64,000 nt of DNA from Enterobacteriaceae bacterium LSJC7. Its GTDB lineage: Bacteria > Pseudomonadota > Gammaproteobacteria > Enterobacterales > Enterobacteriaceae. A program made the translations under genes and the position numbers. The stretch's first letter is position 1. Every line of letters begins with the position of its first letter. Below the pieces are notes generated by a model. The model was given only the letters and a program-made list of their open reading frames with translations. It did not search any database and had not been told where the DNA came from. The stretch covers positions 992,001 through 1,056,000 of the forward strand of contig AMFN01000003.1 in assembly GCA_000302695.1 (NCBI GenBank). Direction: 5' to 3'. Shown here one piece after another: positions 55,441-63,653 of the stretch.

Positions 55441-55659
55441 ATGAAATATATCTCAAGAACTGAAACGGGATATAAAGCAATCCCGTACAGCAAAGAATGG
55501 AAACGCTCAGTATATATTGGCACATTCGAAAATCCACGGCGCGCGCGTGTCGCCGTGGATTTATTCACACATTGGCATAAACATTACCGCCTCAGAGATA
55601 TACCGACAATGCCGGTAACTAAAGATGCAATAGATATTGAGCGGAACACTAACGTTTAG
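55441..55659 (+). CDS. Unknown small protein, AP2-like motif
   Basis: A 72-aa protein (MKYISRTETGYKAIPYSKEW, then YIGTFENPRRARVAVDLFTH). The YIGTFxxPxxARxAVD stretch resembles one AP2/integrase-type DNA-binding domain. It begins 10 bp after the previous stop, without a clear ribosome site. Confidence 0.55.
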   Translation: MKYISRTETGYKAIPYSKEWKRSVYIGTFENPRRARVAVDLFTHWHKHYRLRDIPTMPVTKDAIDIERNTNV

Positions 55660-55672
55660 AAAGGATTAAACA

Positions 55673-55990
55673 ATGAAGGATGAAGTTATATTAAGCGATG
55701 TGCAGCTGACAGAATTTAACGCTTTAATTAGCAAAGCGTTAATGCAGTTAGCAAACCTAAAGAATACAAGTCTCTCTGAAATTAAGAAATCTTTTGCCTA
55801 TGGCGTCGGAGGTATAACTATTCACAGCCTCGCTTCTGGCGATGGTAAAGCGCTCAACGCGTTAGTGCATTCATGCGCAGGTGCAGATGCCAGGACCAAA
55901 AAAAGGCGGTTGCGCGAAGTCCAGAAGCGTATAAACGCCGAACTACGTAGGCGGGCTAAAGCAAAGGAGAAACAGCGTGACTATCCGTAA
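55673..55990 (+). CDS. Unknown early protein
   Basis: A 105-aa helical protein (MKDEVILSDVQLTEFNALIS, GGITIHSLASGDGKALNALV) with a very basic C-terminus (ARTKKRRLREVQKRINAELR). It has a good site, AAAGGATTAAACA. It may bind nucleic acid; no family is recognised. Confidence 0.65.
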   Translation: MKDEVILSDVQLTEFNALISKALMQLANLKNTSLSEIKKSFAYGVGGITIHSLASGDGKALNALVHSCAGADARTKKRRLREVQKRINAELRRRAKAKEKQRDYP

Positions 55991-56147
55991 CGTTAATTTC
56001 TACAGCACTGACCTGATGCGCTGCCCGCGCGGTGTACAGGCTACCCGTAACCCTTTTTCCCTCGCCAAAGCGTGGCGCCGGAGCAAACTTTACAGGCTCC
56101 TTAGCCAGAAAGGCGATCCATCCACTGACAGGAGTCCCCATGTCTGA
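55977..56147 (+). CDS. Small basic early protein (GTG start)
   Basis: A 56-aa frame starting GTG 55977, overlapping the previous stop by 14 bp and the next ATG by 8 bp, with AAGGAG upstream. It reads MTIRNVNFYSTDLMRCPRGV and ends DRSPHV. Tight coupling in an operon supports it. Similar short RG-rich early proteins occur in other prophages. Confidence 0.6.
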   Translation: MTIRNVNFYSTDLMRCPRGVQATRNPFSLAKAWRRSKLYRLLSQKGDPSTDRSPHV

Positions 56148-56511
56148 ACCTGAAAGCAAAAGTAATACGACCCCCTTCAGCCAGCAGCTGGCCTACATCA
56201 ACCGCGGCACCCTTGATGCCGAACTGACGGAAGCCCTGGCTGAAGTTATTAAAGCCGTCCGTGAGACAGGAAAGAAAGGGGCAATCACCCTTACCCTTAA
56301 CTGTTCAATGCTGAACACACGCGACGAGAACACAATGAAGGTTACGCCAAAAGTAACCCGCACCATCCCTGAACTGGACCGCGCGGATACCATCATGTTC
56401 TCAACCGCTGATGGCGACCTGTTACGCGACGACCCCAACCAGACGCAGCTTGATTTACGTGTGATTGACACAGCCCCAGCAGCAGCACCGATTAAGCTCG
56501 CCGCCCAGTAA
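56140..56511 (+). CDS. Unknown early protein
   Basis: ATG 56140 after GGAGTCCCC gives 123 aa (MSEPESKSNTTPFSQQLAYI, GTLDAELTEALAEVIKAVRE, KKGAITLTLNCSMLNTRDEN). This protein is a common neighbour of the YfdQ-like gene in enterobacterial prophages. Function is unknown. Confidence 0.75.
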   Translation: MSEPESKSNTTPFSQQLAYINRGTLDAELTEALAEVIKAVRETGKKGAITLTLNCSMLNTRDENTMKVTPKVTRTIPELDRADTIMFSTADGDLLRDDPNQTQLDLRVIDTAPAAAPIKLAAQ

Positions 56512-56543
56512 TAACCACCACAACCAAATAAGGAAATTATTCA

Positions 56544-57356
56544 ATGAAAGAATTTGAAGGCTCAACTGTGCGTGAAATTAGCGCTCTGACTGCTGCAACG
56601 CTGAAAGCTTCCACAGATATTCCGTCCGTTATTGTGCCGGACGGCTACTCGTTGCAGTCGATGGAAAAATTACAGCTGGCTCCATCCCGCATTCGCCAGA
56701 AAGTTAATTTGATTTCTCCAGGCTCTTTGATCGCCTATATCCAACAGTTCCGCGATGAGCGGACAGCCGTTTTTGCTGACAAGACTACAACGAGCATTAC
56801 CGCAGTTCTGGATTATCACCAGTCGGCTACTTCAGCGAACTGGGGCGATCATAAAGCTGAATATAACTGCCCGTTTTCTGATGACTGGAGAGAGTGGAAG
56901 TCTTCCGACAAGGTCAAAATGGATCAGGGGGATTTTGGCGAGTTTCTGGAAAACCATATTCACAATATCGCGCCTGTGGGTGATGACTACAAAGGCCCGT
57001 CAGGTACCGAACTGCTGGAAATGGTTCTGGCGTTTCAGGAGACACGTAAGGCGGAATTTAAGTCTGTACGCCGCCTGAACGATGGCACCTATCAGATGGC
57101 GTTCAGTGATGAAAAATCCGGTTCAGGGAATACCTCACTGCCTGAAAAAATTAGCCTGGCAATTGCCCCATTCCACAACGGCCAACCGTATCAGCTCGAT
57201 GCTCGCATCCGCTACCGACTGCGCGATGGTCAACTAATCCTATGGTATGAGCTCATCGAACCGAAAAAGATTGTTGAACACGCTTTCCAGGAAATCGTGG
57301 TTGATATGGAAAACCAACTGGGTGAAGACCTGCCCATCTACGAAGGCTCTATTTAA
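56544..57356 (+). CDS. YfdQ-like protein (DUF2303)
   Basis: The 270-aa protein (KTTTSITAVLDYHQSATSAN, WGDHKAEYNCPFSDDWREWK, MDQGDFGEFLENHIHNIAPV) matches YfdQ of prophage CPS-53 in pattern. The role is unknown; it is a standard early-region gene. It ends 76 bp before the ParB-like gene. Confidence 0.87.
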   Translation: MKEFEGSTVREISALTAATLKASTDIPSVIVPDGYSLQSMEKLQLAPSRIRQKVNLISPGSLIAYIQQFRDERTAVFADKTTTSITAVLDYHQSATSANWGDHKAEYNCPFSDDWREWKSSDKVKMDQGDFGEFLENHIHNIAPVGDDYKGPSGTELLEMVLAFQETRKAEFKSVRRLNDGTYQMAFSDEKSGSGNTSLPEKISLAIAPFHNGQPYQLDARIRYRLRDGQLILWYELIEPKKIVEHAFQEIVVDMENQLGEDLPIYEGSI

Positions 57357-57432
57357 CCCCTCTGAATGTTGTTTTATGCGCCGTCGCGGCGGCGCATAGC
57401 GAAGCATTCCCTAAATTTTAAAGGTGAACATC

Positions 57433-58344
57433 ATGGCAAGCTTAGGCCAGCTGTATAACGACAAGGAAGCCGGGTTAACTACCCGTAAAACATACAACGT
57501 TCCTCTGAGCGCTCTTTACACGGAAGAAGGCTATAACGTTCGTGAGCTCAATCAGGCGCACGTAGAAGAGTTCCGCGACGCCTTTATTGCCGGTGAGTAC
57601 ATCCCACCTCTGGCAGTTGAAGTTACCGAACGTGGCGTGAAAGTTATCGACGGGCATCACCGTTATCATGGTGCACTGGCCGCTGTTGCAATGGGTTATG
57701 ACATTGTTCGCCTGGAATGTAAGGACTTTGTGGGCTCTGAGGCTGACAAAATCGCCTTCATGGTGACGAGCTCGCAGGGGCTGGCACTGACCCCGCTGGA
57801 ACGCGGCGCAGCTTACCACCGTTTACAGAATCAAGGCTGGAGCCCTGCCGAAATAGCGACGAAAGTTAAACGCTCAGAATCCGACATTCTCCAACACCTT
57901 CAGCTGAACGAATGCACTCCCTACATTAAAAGCCTGGTCCGCGCTGGCTCCATGAACTACGCGATTGCTATTGGTATTGCACGTGAACACGGTGTGTATG
58001 CAGACCGCGAAGCCGCTCGCCTGATGAAGAAAGCTGAAGAGGCTGGAAAGAAAAAGGTTACGAAGAGCATCGCTAAACCTCAGTTCAGTGCGCCCAAAGC
58101 GCGCCGATTCCTTGAACTGCTCGCAAACTTTTCTGAATGCTCGGAGAAATCCAGCGGTGAACTGGTCTTTGAAGTTCAGGCATCACTTAAAGCTGAAATC
58201 AATTCAATCCTCCAGGAATACACGCACGACAACAAACCAGCTCAGCCAGCGGAAGGCACCGACCCGGACGCCATCGCCGCAGCCGAACTACAGGAATCCG
58301 CTCAGGCGGCTGGCATCACAATGACCATTGAAGAGGAAGCGTAA
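57433..58344 (+). CDS. ParB/Srx-domain protein
   Basis: ATG 57433 after AAAGGTGAACATC gives 303 aa. It has a ParB-type nuclease fold (AVEVTERGVKVIDGHHRYHG, about residues 55-74) and an HTH (GWSPAEIATKVKRSESDILQ). The GHHR motif corresponds to ParB's CTP-binding GERR/GxxR box. With no ParA in the element, it is more likely a regulator than a partition protein. It overlaps the next gene by one base. Confidence 0.85.
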   Translation: MASLGQLYNDKEAGLTTRKTYNVPLSALYTEEGYNVRELNQAHVEEFRDAFIAGEYIPPLAVEVTERGVKVIDGHHRYHGALAAVAMGYDIVRLECKDFVGSEADKIAFMVTSSQGLALTPLERGAAYHRLQNQGWSPAEIATKVKRSESDILQHLQLNECTPYIKSLVRAGSMNYAIAIGIAREHGVYADREAARLMKKAEEAGKKKVTKSIAKPQFSAPKARRFLELLANFSECSEKSSGELVFEVQASLKAEINSILQEYTHDNKPAQPAEGTDPDAIAAAELQESAQAAGITMTIEEEA

Positions 58345-58583
58345 TGGTTAATGATCTGAGGCTTGAGCGTCGCACCTGTCCCACTGGTGATGAGGCAATC
58401 GACGTTTTCAATCGCGATGGGGGTTACGTTTTTACCGTGCCAGCCGTTCTTCTTGATAGATGCACTGCGGATATGATTCGGCTGCTCAATCAAACCTATG
58501 CGAAGGGGGTAGATGTCGGCCTTCGTAAACGTAGCCAGCAACTGGCCTCCCTTCTGCTTATCAACCCGAACGCAATGATATGA
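58344..58583 (+). CDS. Unknown early protein
   Basis: A 79-aa protein (MVNDLRLERRTCPTGDEAID, then MIRLLNQTYAKGVDVGLRKR), coupled to both neighbours by overlaps. Unrecognised; helical C-terminus. Confidence 0.7.
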   Translation: MVNDLRLERRTCPTGDEAIDVFNRDGGYVFTVPAVLLDRCTADMIRLLNQTYAKGVDVGLRKRSQQLASLLLINPNAMI

Positions 58584-58825
58584 AAACACATGAACTGAAA
58601 ACGCTCCCGTGTCACTTCGGGCCGGTGCATGACGGCCTGAAGCTGGCAGAACTGCGCGTAAATGACCGAGGTTATGCAGTAGGTGACACGCTGGAATTAC
58701 GCGAGTGGCAACCAGACGGATACACAGGCGCATCCCTACAGGCATTAGTTATCCATGTTGCTGATGTAGGCCACCTGCTGCCGGGTTATGTCCTGCTCAG
58801 CTTCGAACTTTTCACCACACATTGA
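58580..58825 (+). CDS. DUF3850 (ASCH/PUA-like) protein
   Basis: An 81-aa protein (MKTHELKTLPCHFGPVHDGL, KLAELRVNDRGYAVGDTLEL) with the HxLKxxPxyFxxVxxGxKxxE-Rxxd.Gy..GD.l.L pattern of DUF3850. These PUA/ASCH-like folds bind nucleic acid. Role here is unknown. Confidence 0.88.
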   Translation: MKTHELKTLPCHFGPVHDGLKLAELRVNDRGYAVGDTLELREWQPDGYTGASLQALVIHVADVGHLLPGYVLLSFELFTTH

Positions 58826-58834
58826 GGGGTTGTT

Positions 58835-59464
58835 ATGACTGTAGTTAATGTGCGTATGGCGCGTGTGACAGAAGACGACCTGAAACATTTATGGCGGCTG
58901 TTCCGTGCCGCCCAATTGGCTGAATGGGAAACGAGAAGACAAGAAGCTTCACAAATCAGCTTCGCCCCGGACTTTCTGACGCGGGAAGAGATTTTCTTCT
59001 TCCGTTGCGCATGGCGGGCTTGCATTGATACCGGCGCGTTGTCTCGCCTGCTGGGTGGCTATGACACCCTCTTCCTGAACTTCGCTGACCCCGGTAAAGA
59101 TTATCTGGACTTCAAGCCTTCATTACGTGAAGAACTGGAAAAGGCCGCTCTATTCGATGTGCTCTTAGAAGCTTATGAAGAGGCTCGCGCCGGTGAATCA
59201 AACAACGCGCAGCCGCCGATTGCATGGATAAACGAGGATGAGCTACCGACTAACTACCCGTATGACGCAATGTATCCACACTCAAGCATTGATGTTGTGC
59301 GTATGTTCCCTGTATTCGGGCCAGCCGTGGTGCCGGGGGAAATGAACCCTACGACAATTCGTGCAGTTGCTGCTGAGTGGGATCGTGAACTGGATGATGA
59401 TGAGGCAAATGTAGCTGCTGATTCCTGGAATGCTTGCCGAGCCGCAATGCTTAACGGAGAGTAG
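58835..59464 (+). CDS. Unknown early protein, acidic
   Basis: A 209-aa protein (MTVVNVRMARVTEDDLKHLW, LLGGYDTLFLNFADPGKDYL, LDDDEANVAADSWNACRAAM). The N-terminal part looks helical and binding-type. I do not recognise it. It follows the DUF3850 gene by 9 bp and precedes a membrane protein by 2 bp. Confidence 0.7.
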   Translation: MTVVNVRMARVTEDDLKHLWRLFRAAQLAEWETRRQEASQISFAPDFLTREEIFFFRCAWRACIDTGALSRLLGGYDTLFLNFADPGKDYLDFKPSLREELEKAALFDVLLEAYEEARAGESNNAQPPIAWINEDELPTNYPYDAMYPHSSIDVVRMFPVFGPAVVPGEMNPTTIRAVAAEWDRELDDDEANVAADSWNACRAAMLNGE

Positions 59465-59466
59465 GG

Positions 59467-59709
59467 ATGATTGAAGAAATGATTATGGGCGGGGCCATCA
59501 CCATCTATCTGATCGGTGTGGCTGTAACGTTTGTGATAATGGCACGTAGGGACCGCGGGAAACCTCCTGATTTAGTGGGTGGCCCTGACATGGCGTTAAT
59601 GGTTGCCATTGCCTGGCCTGTACTCGCTATTGCCAATGCATTCATAAAGTTACATCAGGGTTATCAGCGCACTATCAGGTGGTTGTATCTCAAGGCATCT
59701 AAGGACTAA
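59467..59709 (+). CDS. Small membrane protein
   Basis: An 80-aa protein with an N-terminal helix (GGAITIYLIGVAVTFVIMAR) and a second hydrophobic part (MALMVAIAWPVLAIANAFIK). Last gene of the CI-controlled rightward operon before the LexA box. Function unknown. Confidence 0.7.
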   Translation: MIEEMIMGGAITIYLIGVAVTFVIMARRDRGKPPDLVGGPDMALMVAIAWPVLAIANAFIKLHQGYQRTIRWLYLKASKD

Positions 59710-59757
59710 AACAAAACCCAGGAATATTCACACCCCAAGGGCTAAAATCCCGATATA

Positions 59758-59773
59758 CTGTATACATATACAG
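59758..59773 (+). promoter_or_regulatory. LexA box before the 59792 gene
   Basis: CTGTATACATATACAG fits the LexA consensus CTGT-N8-ACAG with an AT-only alternating centre except one C. It overlaps a -10-like TATACT and lies 18 bp before the ATG. The downstream gene should be SOS-induced. Confidence 0.85.
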
Positions 59774-59791
59774 CCTAAAGGTGAGGCGTTC

Positions 59792-60124
59792 ATGAGAAGG
59801 TTCAGTTCGGGCGGTGCCTATTTTTACTTCCTAAGTGGTGGGGATATCATCACCAGGCAACATCTGCATGATGCCGGAGCGCTTTCGCAGTTCGCTATCT
59901 GGCCCAAAGATGATGGTTATTATGCCGCCGAATGGAATGGCTCCCTTTGGGAAGTCATGAGGCTGGAACCGTTCGCTTGTGAAGATGATGCATTCAATTA
60001 TGCCTATGATATTTTTAGCGTCCAGCTAAAGGCCGATGCTATAAATAATCAATATCTATCGCGACAGATGGAATATATGGATAAGGTTCAGGCTAAGATT
60101 ATCCACCTTTCAGAAAGTCAGTGA
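59792..60124 (+). CDS. SOS-controlled small protein (unknown; candidate antirepressor)
   Basis: A 110-aa protein (MRRFSSGGAYFYFLSGGDII, FAIWPKDDGYYAAEWNGSLW) with a helical C-terminal half. AAAGGTGAGGC precedes it, and it is directly under a LexA box and before a terminator, so it is a separate SOS unit. Small LexA-controlled prophage proteins are often antirepressors (Tum of 186, AntT-type of Gifsy phages). No sequence similarity can be claimed. Confidence 0.75.
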   Translation: MRRFSSGGAYFYFLSGGDIITRQHLHDAGALSQFAIWPKDDGYYAAEWNGSLWEVMRLEPFACEDDAFNYAYDIFSVQLKADAINNQYLSRQMEYMDKVQAKIIHLSESQ

Positions 60125-60145
60125 CATCTACTCACAAATCCTGAT

Positions 60146-60171
60146 GCCTCGCACCTGCGGGGCTTTCTTTT
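60146..60171 (+). terminator. Terminator after the SOS gene
   Basis: GCCTCGCA-CC-TGCGGGGC followed by TTTCTTTT, 22 bp after the stop. It closes the LexA unit and the early operon. Confidence 0.75.
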
Positions 60172-60187
60172 ACCTGTAGAAAATAAA

Positions 60188-60421
60188 ATGAAAGAAGTGA
60201 TCCGCGGAGATACGGAGCCAGCACATATCGTGGTGGCTCAGAAAGCCATTGACGCTTTTAAGGCAAGATATGGTGAAGGGAATAAATACAGGCCACAAAT
60301 ATTCTGTGTGAAGTACAGGAACAAGGCTTACCAGATTGAAGTGGTAACAAGAAAGAAAACGATAGCCGCTACAGTGATAACCGGCGCGCGCAAGCTGGGA
60401 CGTGTTTACGGGAACGATTAA
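60188..60421 (+). CDS. Unknown small protein
   Basis: A 77-aa basic protein (MKEVIRGDTEPAHIVVAQKA, IFCVKYRNKAYQIEVVTRKK). It precedes the AlpA-like gene by 14 bp. No family is recognised. Confidence 0.6.
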   Translation: MKEVIRGDTEPAHIVVAQKAIDAFKARYGEGNKYRPQIFCVKYRNKAYQIEVVTRKKTIAATVITGARKLGRVYGND

Positions 60422-60435
60422 GAAGAGGTAATTAC

Positions 60436-60651
60436 ATGAACGTTACAGCCAAAGAAGCCCCTGACGAGTTGCTAACGCCTGAACAAGTTTGTGAAATGCT
60501 GGGAGGGATAACCACTAAAACGTTAACGCTCTGGAATAATGCACACCGACACAGAAAAATACTGGCGCCCATCCGTTTCACACATAAACATGTTAGGTAT
60601 GAGCGCAAGAATGTATTAGCTTTTATTGAGCGGTGCAGAAGTGAATATTAA
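60436..60651 (+). CDS. AlpA/excisionase-like HTH protein
   Basis: A 71-aa MerR-type winged-helix protein (LLTPEQVCEMLGGITTKTLT, then VRYERKNVLAFIERC), after AGAAGAGGTAATTAC. Size and position near the integrase suggest an excisionase or AlpA-type activator of int. Confidence 0.82.
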   Translation: MNVTAKEAPDELLTPEQVCEMLGGITTKTLTLWNNAHRHRKILAPIRFTHKHVRYERKNVLAFIERCRSEY

Positions 60652-60652
60652 T

Positions 60653-61567
60653 TTATTGATTAAATGTATCATGAACGCTGTTTAAAAGCTTTTGAGCAAG
60701 CAGTGTCGCGTTACTCAATAAACTTTCTAAATCTTCATCTGTGATTACGACTGAATTCCCTTCTTTATCTTGACCACCGCGATGAACTAAATGATTACGA
60801 ATATGCGTTGCCTTTTCAATAAATTCAATAGGCCAGTCATTTTGCGTTTCAAATCCAAATGTGGCCTTAAAACGTTTTACAACCTTATCGGTACTATGCC
60901 AACTTGCACTTATTAAATTCTCTTTTATTGACTTAATCAACTCCTCTCTCATATCTTCAATGGAGTTCCCTTTGAAAGGTAAGGAGGCAATTTCTTTACT
61001 GACTTTATAGTCAGTTTTGCCTTTTTCAATGCAATTAGCAATGTAGGAATCATTTTTTTCTATAGAATTTATAAACAATTCTACGTAAAAAGTTTCCAAA
61101 GCAGTAATAACATTCGTATAGAGTATACCGAGAAGATGCCTTTTATGCGGTGCTGGATAGGGCGCCTGAGAAATTACCCTGATCATGCCAACATTTTCAT
61201 AAAACTTATTATACGGTTCCAGGGAGGATATTACAGCATCGTAAACATCATCATCATACCAATCAGCGCGATCAGAACTTCCAGACCACTCGTCGCATTC
61301 ATACTGAAGTTCTTCTACTAACTCATCTATACAACTTTGATTAACATATCCTTCAAATTTATGTTGCAGCTCTTCAGCAGCATCATAGGGCCCGCCGTAA
61401 ATGTATTGATACCCCCCCTCCCGGCTTTCATAGGGGCAGGCATTTGCCGGGTCTTCATAGTTTTGGTAGAACCATTCACGCATTGCTTCTATCTGATTAC
61501 TTTTACTATTATAGCGCAAGGATTGAATTGGAATTTTTCTATCATTGACATAAAAATATTCTTGCAT
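60653..61567 (-). CDS. HEPN-domain protein (candidate phage-defence cargo)
   Basis: A 304-aa protein with an N-terminal domain of a type found in front of RES or HEPN toxins (EAMREWFYQNYEDPANACPY, GYQYIYGGPYDAAEELQ) and a C-terminal HEPN domain with R257-N-H-L-V-H262, the Rx4H RNase motif. It is clearly AT-richer than its neighbours and lies on the opposite strand between AlpA and int, where prophages carry cargo. No antitoxin partner is next to it. Function as an abortive-infection RNase is inference. Confidence 0.75.
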   Translation of the reverse strand: MQEYFYVNDRKIPIQSLRYNSKSNQIEAMREWFYQNYEDPANACPYESREGGYQYIYGGPYDAAEELQHKFEGYVNQSCIDELVEELQYECDEWSGSSDRADWYDDDVYDAVISSLEPYNKFYENVGMIRVISQAPYPAPHKRHLLGILYTNVITALETFYVELFINSIEKNDSYIANCIEKGKTDYKVSKEIASLPFKGNSIEDMREELIKSIKENLISASWHSTDKVVKRFKATFGFETQNDWPIEFIEKATHIRNHLVHRGGQDKEGNSVVITDEDLESLLSNATLLAQKLLNSVHDTFNQ

Positions 61568-61643
61568 AATGCATCACATCCTTAAAACTCAGGGCAACTT
61601 TTATAAAAACTAACGTATCACACTATATATAATTTAGTTCAAA

Positions 61644-63044
61644 TTATATCCTGCGTCTCACCAGTGCCGCCTGTGCAAGTATGCTCCTTTCGTGCGCTTC
61701 GAATGCTTCGCGCTTCAGGGCCATCTCTTCATGTAATATTTCGTCTGAGAAGTCGTAGTGTTCAGCCATCGGGTCATCACCTTTGTTTGAGTGATGAAGG
61801 CAGAGCATACTGATTTCCCGGCGGTCACTTCTGGAATAGCCCTTCTCTTTCATCAACGCGATAATGTTTGATTTAAGAAATTTCCGGCAAAGCGTATTAA
61901 ACGCACCTTCCTTGCCTTTAACCGTCCCGTCATGCTTAACCCCTTTCACGATACCTTCTGGGCTGTACGTCTTCATCAGCTTATCCAAAGACCGTTTAGA
62001 GAACGGTTCTTCCGGATTCCTGGGCTGAAGGAAAACGTAATCTTTATTACAGCCTGGTGCGGCGTCACTCCATTCCCTTTGCTCAGACAGAATACGGCCC
62101 AGTTCCGGCGTGATCGGGATGCGGAAAGCTTTCTGTGTTTTCATTGCCCCGCGCATACCGATCACCCCTTCGGGATACACTATCTCCCCCGCCTCTTCAT
62201 TCACATATTCCCAACGCAGATTACTAACGTTGATCGGCCTGACGCCGGTCAGAATCATATAACGCATGGCGTTCTTCTGATGCACGGATGAACAAGCCGC
62301 GACGTTAATCCACAGCCTGGCGATAGACTCAATGTCAGTAAAAAGTCGGGTAGGTGTCGGTCGCTGTACTCTTGATGAGACGTAATCGTCCGGGATACTG
62401 GCCGCTATGTTCCGTCCGTTGCAAAGCCGCGGTGCGTTGAACTTCCAGACCCGGCGCAGTTCCGCGAACAACTCCAGCGCATTATTGTTTGAGCGGGTTT
62501 CTATCCACTGATCCAGAATTTCGGTCAGCCGGTTATATGGCACATCACTGAATATCTCCCTTTCACCGAAGGCCAATTTCAGTCTGTTGATGCGTGCGCT
62601 GTAAGTCGCAAAACTGTTTTCACTAAGCTTAAGACGCTCCACCTTCGCCGCCAAATCATCCCGGTACGCCTCCAGGGCAGCGTGTACAGACTCAGCTTTT
62701 AAACCACCTTCAGCAATTTCCAGCGCCTTTTCCCGCGCCACAGGCAGCGTCATTTCCGGCCACTCACCCAGTTTACGGCCTTTCAGCTGCATCACCTTTG
62801 GAAACTCTGCGTAGAACGTCACCTTTCCGGCTTTGCTGAAGTCGATACGAAGATAGCTCACCCTTTCGTACTTGGAACGCCGGGGCTGGCCGACGCGCGG
62901 CAAAATGATTTTGGCCGCTGCAACACAGATTTTCATGTGTGTACTTGTATAAGGGGGTTTGCACCCTTCCCACTTCTCTGAGGCGGTTAAAAACTCTTCG
63001 TTATTGGGGGTAATCGGTTTCTGTGTTACAGTGCGCGCCATCAT
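61644..63044 (-). CDS. int: Tyrosine recombinase integrase
   Basis: The 466-aa protein has the catalytic pattern: Arg in TGVRPINVSNLRWE, NTLCRKF where HxLR is usual (Asn for the first His), then LHHSNKGDDPMAEHYDFS with His and the nucleophile Tyr. AAGGATTT precedes the ATG. It is beside attR, so it was the integrase for yfhL. Confidence 0.92.
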   Translation of the reverse strand: MMARTVTQKPITPNNEEFLTASEKWEGCKPPYTSTHMKICVAAAKIILPRVGQPRRSKYERVSYLRIDFSKAGKVTFYAEFPKVMQLKGRKLGEWPEMTLPVAREKALEIAEGGLKAESVHAALEAYRDDLAAKVERLKLSENSFATYSARINRLKLAFGEREIFSDVPYNRLTEILDQWIETRSNNNALELFAELRRVWKFNAPRLCNGRNIAASIPDDYVSSRVQRPTPTRLFTDIESIARLWINVAACSSVHQKNAMRYMILTGVRPINVSNLRWEYVNEEAGEIVYPEGVIGMRGAMKTQKAFRIPITPELGRILSEQREWSDAAPGCNKDYVFLQPRNPEEPFSKRSLDKLMKTYSPEGIVKGVKHDGTVKGKEGAFNTLCRKFLKSNIIALMKEKGYSRSDRREISMLCLHHSNKGDDPMAEHYDFSDEILHEEMALKREAFEAHERSILAQAALVRRRI

Positions 63045-63145
63045 AAATCCTTACCGTTCGGCATCCGTTATGCCATGCTCACACATGCGTGTTTTTATAG
63101 CGTATCAAAACATACTGTGTTGCTGTTTTGTGTTACGGAACAGAG

Positions 63146-63196
63146 TTTATCAAGGTTTTTTATACTGTACAAATATACAGATGGTAAGTAATAGTA
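63146..63196 (-). promoter_or_regulatory. Integrase promoter with LexA box in the spacer
   Basis: Minus strand TTACCA, 17 bp, TATAAA; the spacer holds CTGTATATTTGTACAG (plus 63165-63180), a LexA-type inverted repeat. LexA would block the int promoter until SOS. An alternative TTGTAC-17-TAAACT overlaps it. Either way the box is upstream of int and not of a late gene. Confidence 0.75.
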
Positions 63197-63256
63197 AGGT
63201 TTATGATGGGCGCTTAACTGAATGATTTTTATGAATAAAGAAGCTAAATAACTGAT

Positions 63257-63517
63257 ATGGCTCTGTTAATTACCAAAAAATGCATCAATTGCGATATGTG
63301 CGAGCCGGAATGCCCGAACGAAGCCATCTCCATGGGGGAGAGCATCTACCAGATTAACAGCGATCGCTGCACCGAATGCGTTGGTCATTATGATACGCCA
63401 ACCTGTCAGAAAGTATGTCCTATTCCCAATACGATTCTGAAAGATCCGGCACATAATGAAAGCCAGGAGCAGTTGTGGGAAAAGTTTGTATTACTTCATC
63501 ACGCCGACAAGATTTAG
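63257..63517 (+). CDS. yfhL: Ferredoxin-type 2[4Fe-4S] protein YfhL (5' end supplied by prophage)
   Basis: An 86-aa protein with two cluster motifs: CINCDMCEPECP and CTECVGHYDTPTCQKVCP. Its first five codons (MALLI) and upstream region come from the phage; the stub at 24707 has MALVI in host DNA. The reading frame is intact. No clear ribosome site is seen (AGAAGC weakly), so expression may differ from the uninterrupted gene. Confidence 0.95.
   Translation: MALLITKKCINCDMCEPECPNEAISMGESIYQINSDRCTECVGHYDTPTCQKVCPIPNTILKDPAHNESQEQLWEKFVLLHHADKI
63272..63303 (+). repeat. attR core (32 bp)
   Basis: Exact copy of the 32 bp at 24722-24753, inside codons 6-16 of yfhL. Marks the right end of the prophage. 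Beyond it yfhL continues as host DNA. Confidence 0.95.
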
Positions 63518-63653
63518 ACACTCGGCCAGCCTCTTGCCTCAGTGCGCCCGGGCAACCTCAGACAACCCGCCCAAACGGGCAACCTCTCCCCATGCCAGAC
63601 AATCGCCGTGTACGTCCTTCGCTAAAGCACTCCGGCGATGAGCATAGCCTGGT

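Larger units (their letters stand above)
24722..63303. mobile_element. Mosaic temperate prophage integrated in yfhL
   Basis: A 38.6-kb prophage bounded by the 32-bp att repeats, with the integrase beside attR. Left to right it holds fibre genes, Mu-like contractile tail, HK97-like head, terminase, lysis, Q, replication genes, Cro/CI, early genes, AlpA-like regulator, HEPN cargo and integrase. All expected modules are present with open frames. An HK97-type head joined to a Mu-type tail is known from phages such as SfV. It looks inducible, but that is not shown. Confidence 0.93.

Noticed and set aside
63257-63517. yfhL disrupted by the prophage
   Set aside because: The phage-provided 5' end keeps the whole reading frame, including all cluster cysteines; only the upstream control region has changed.
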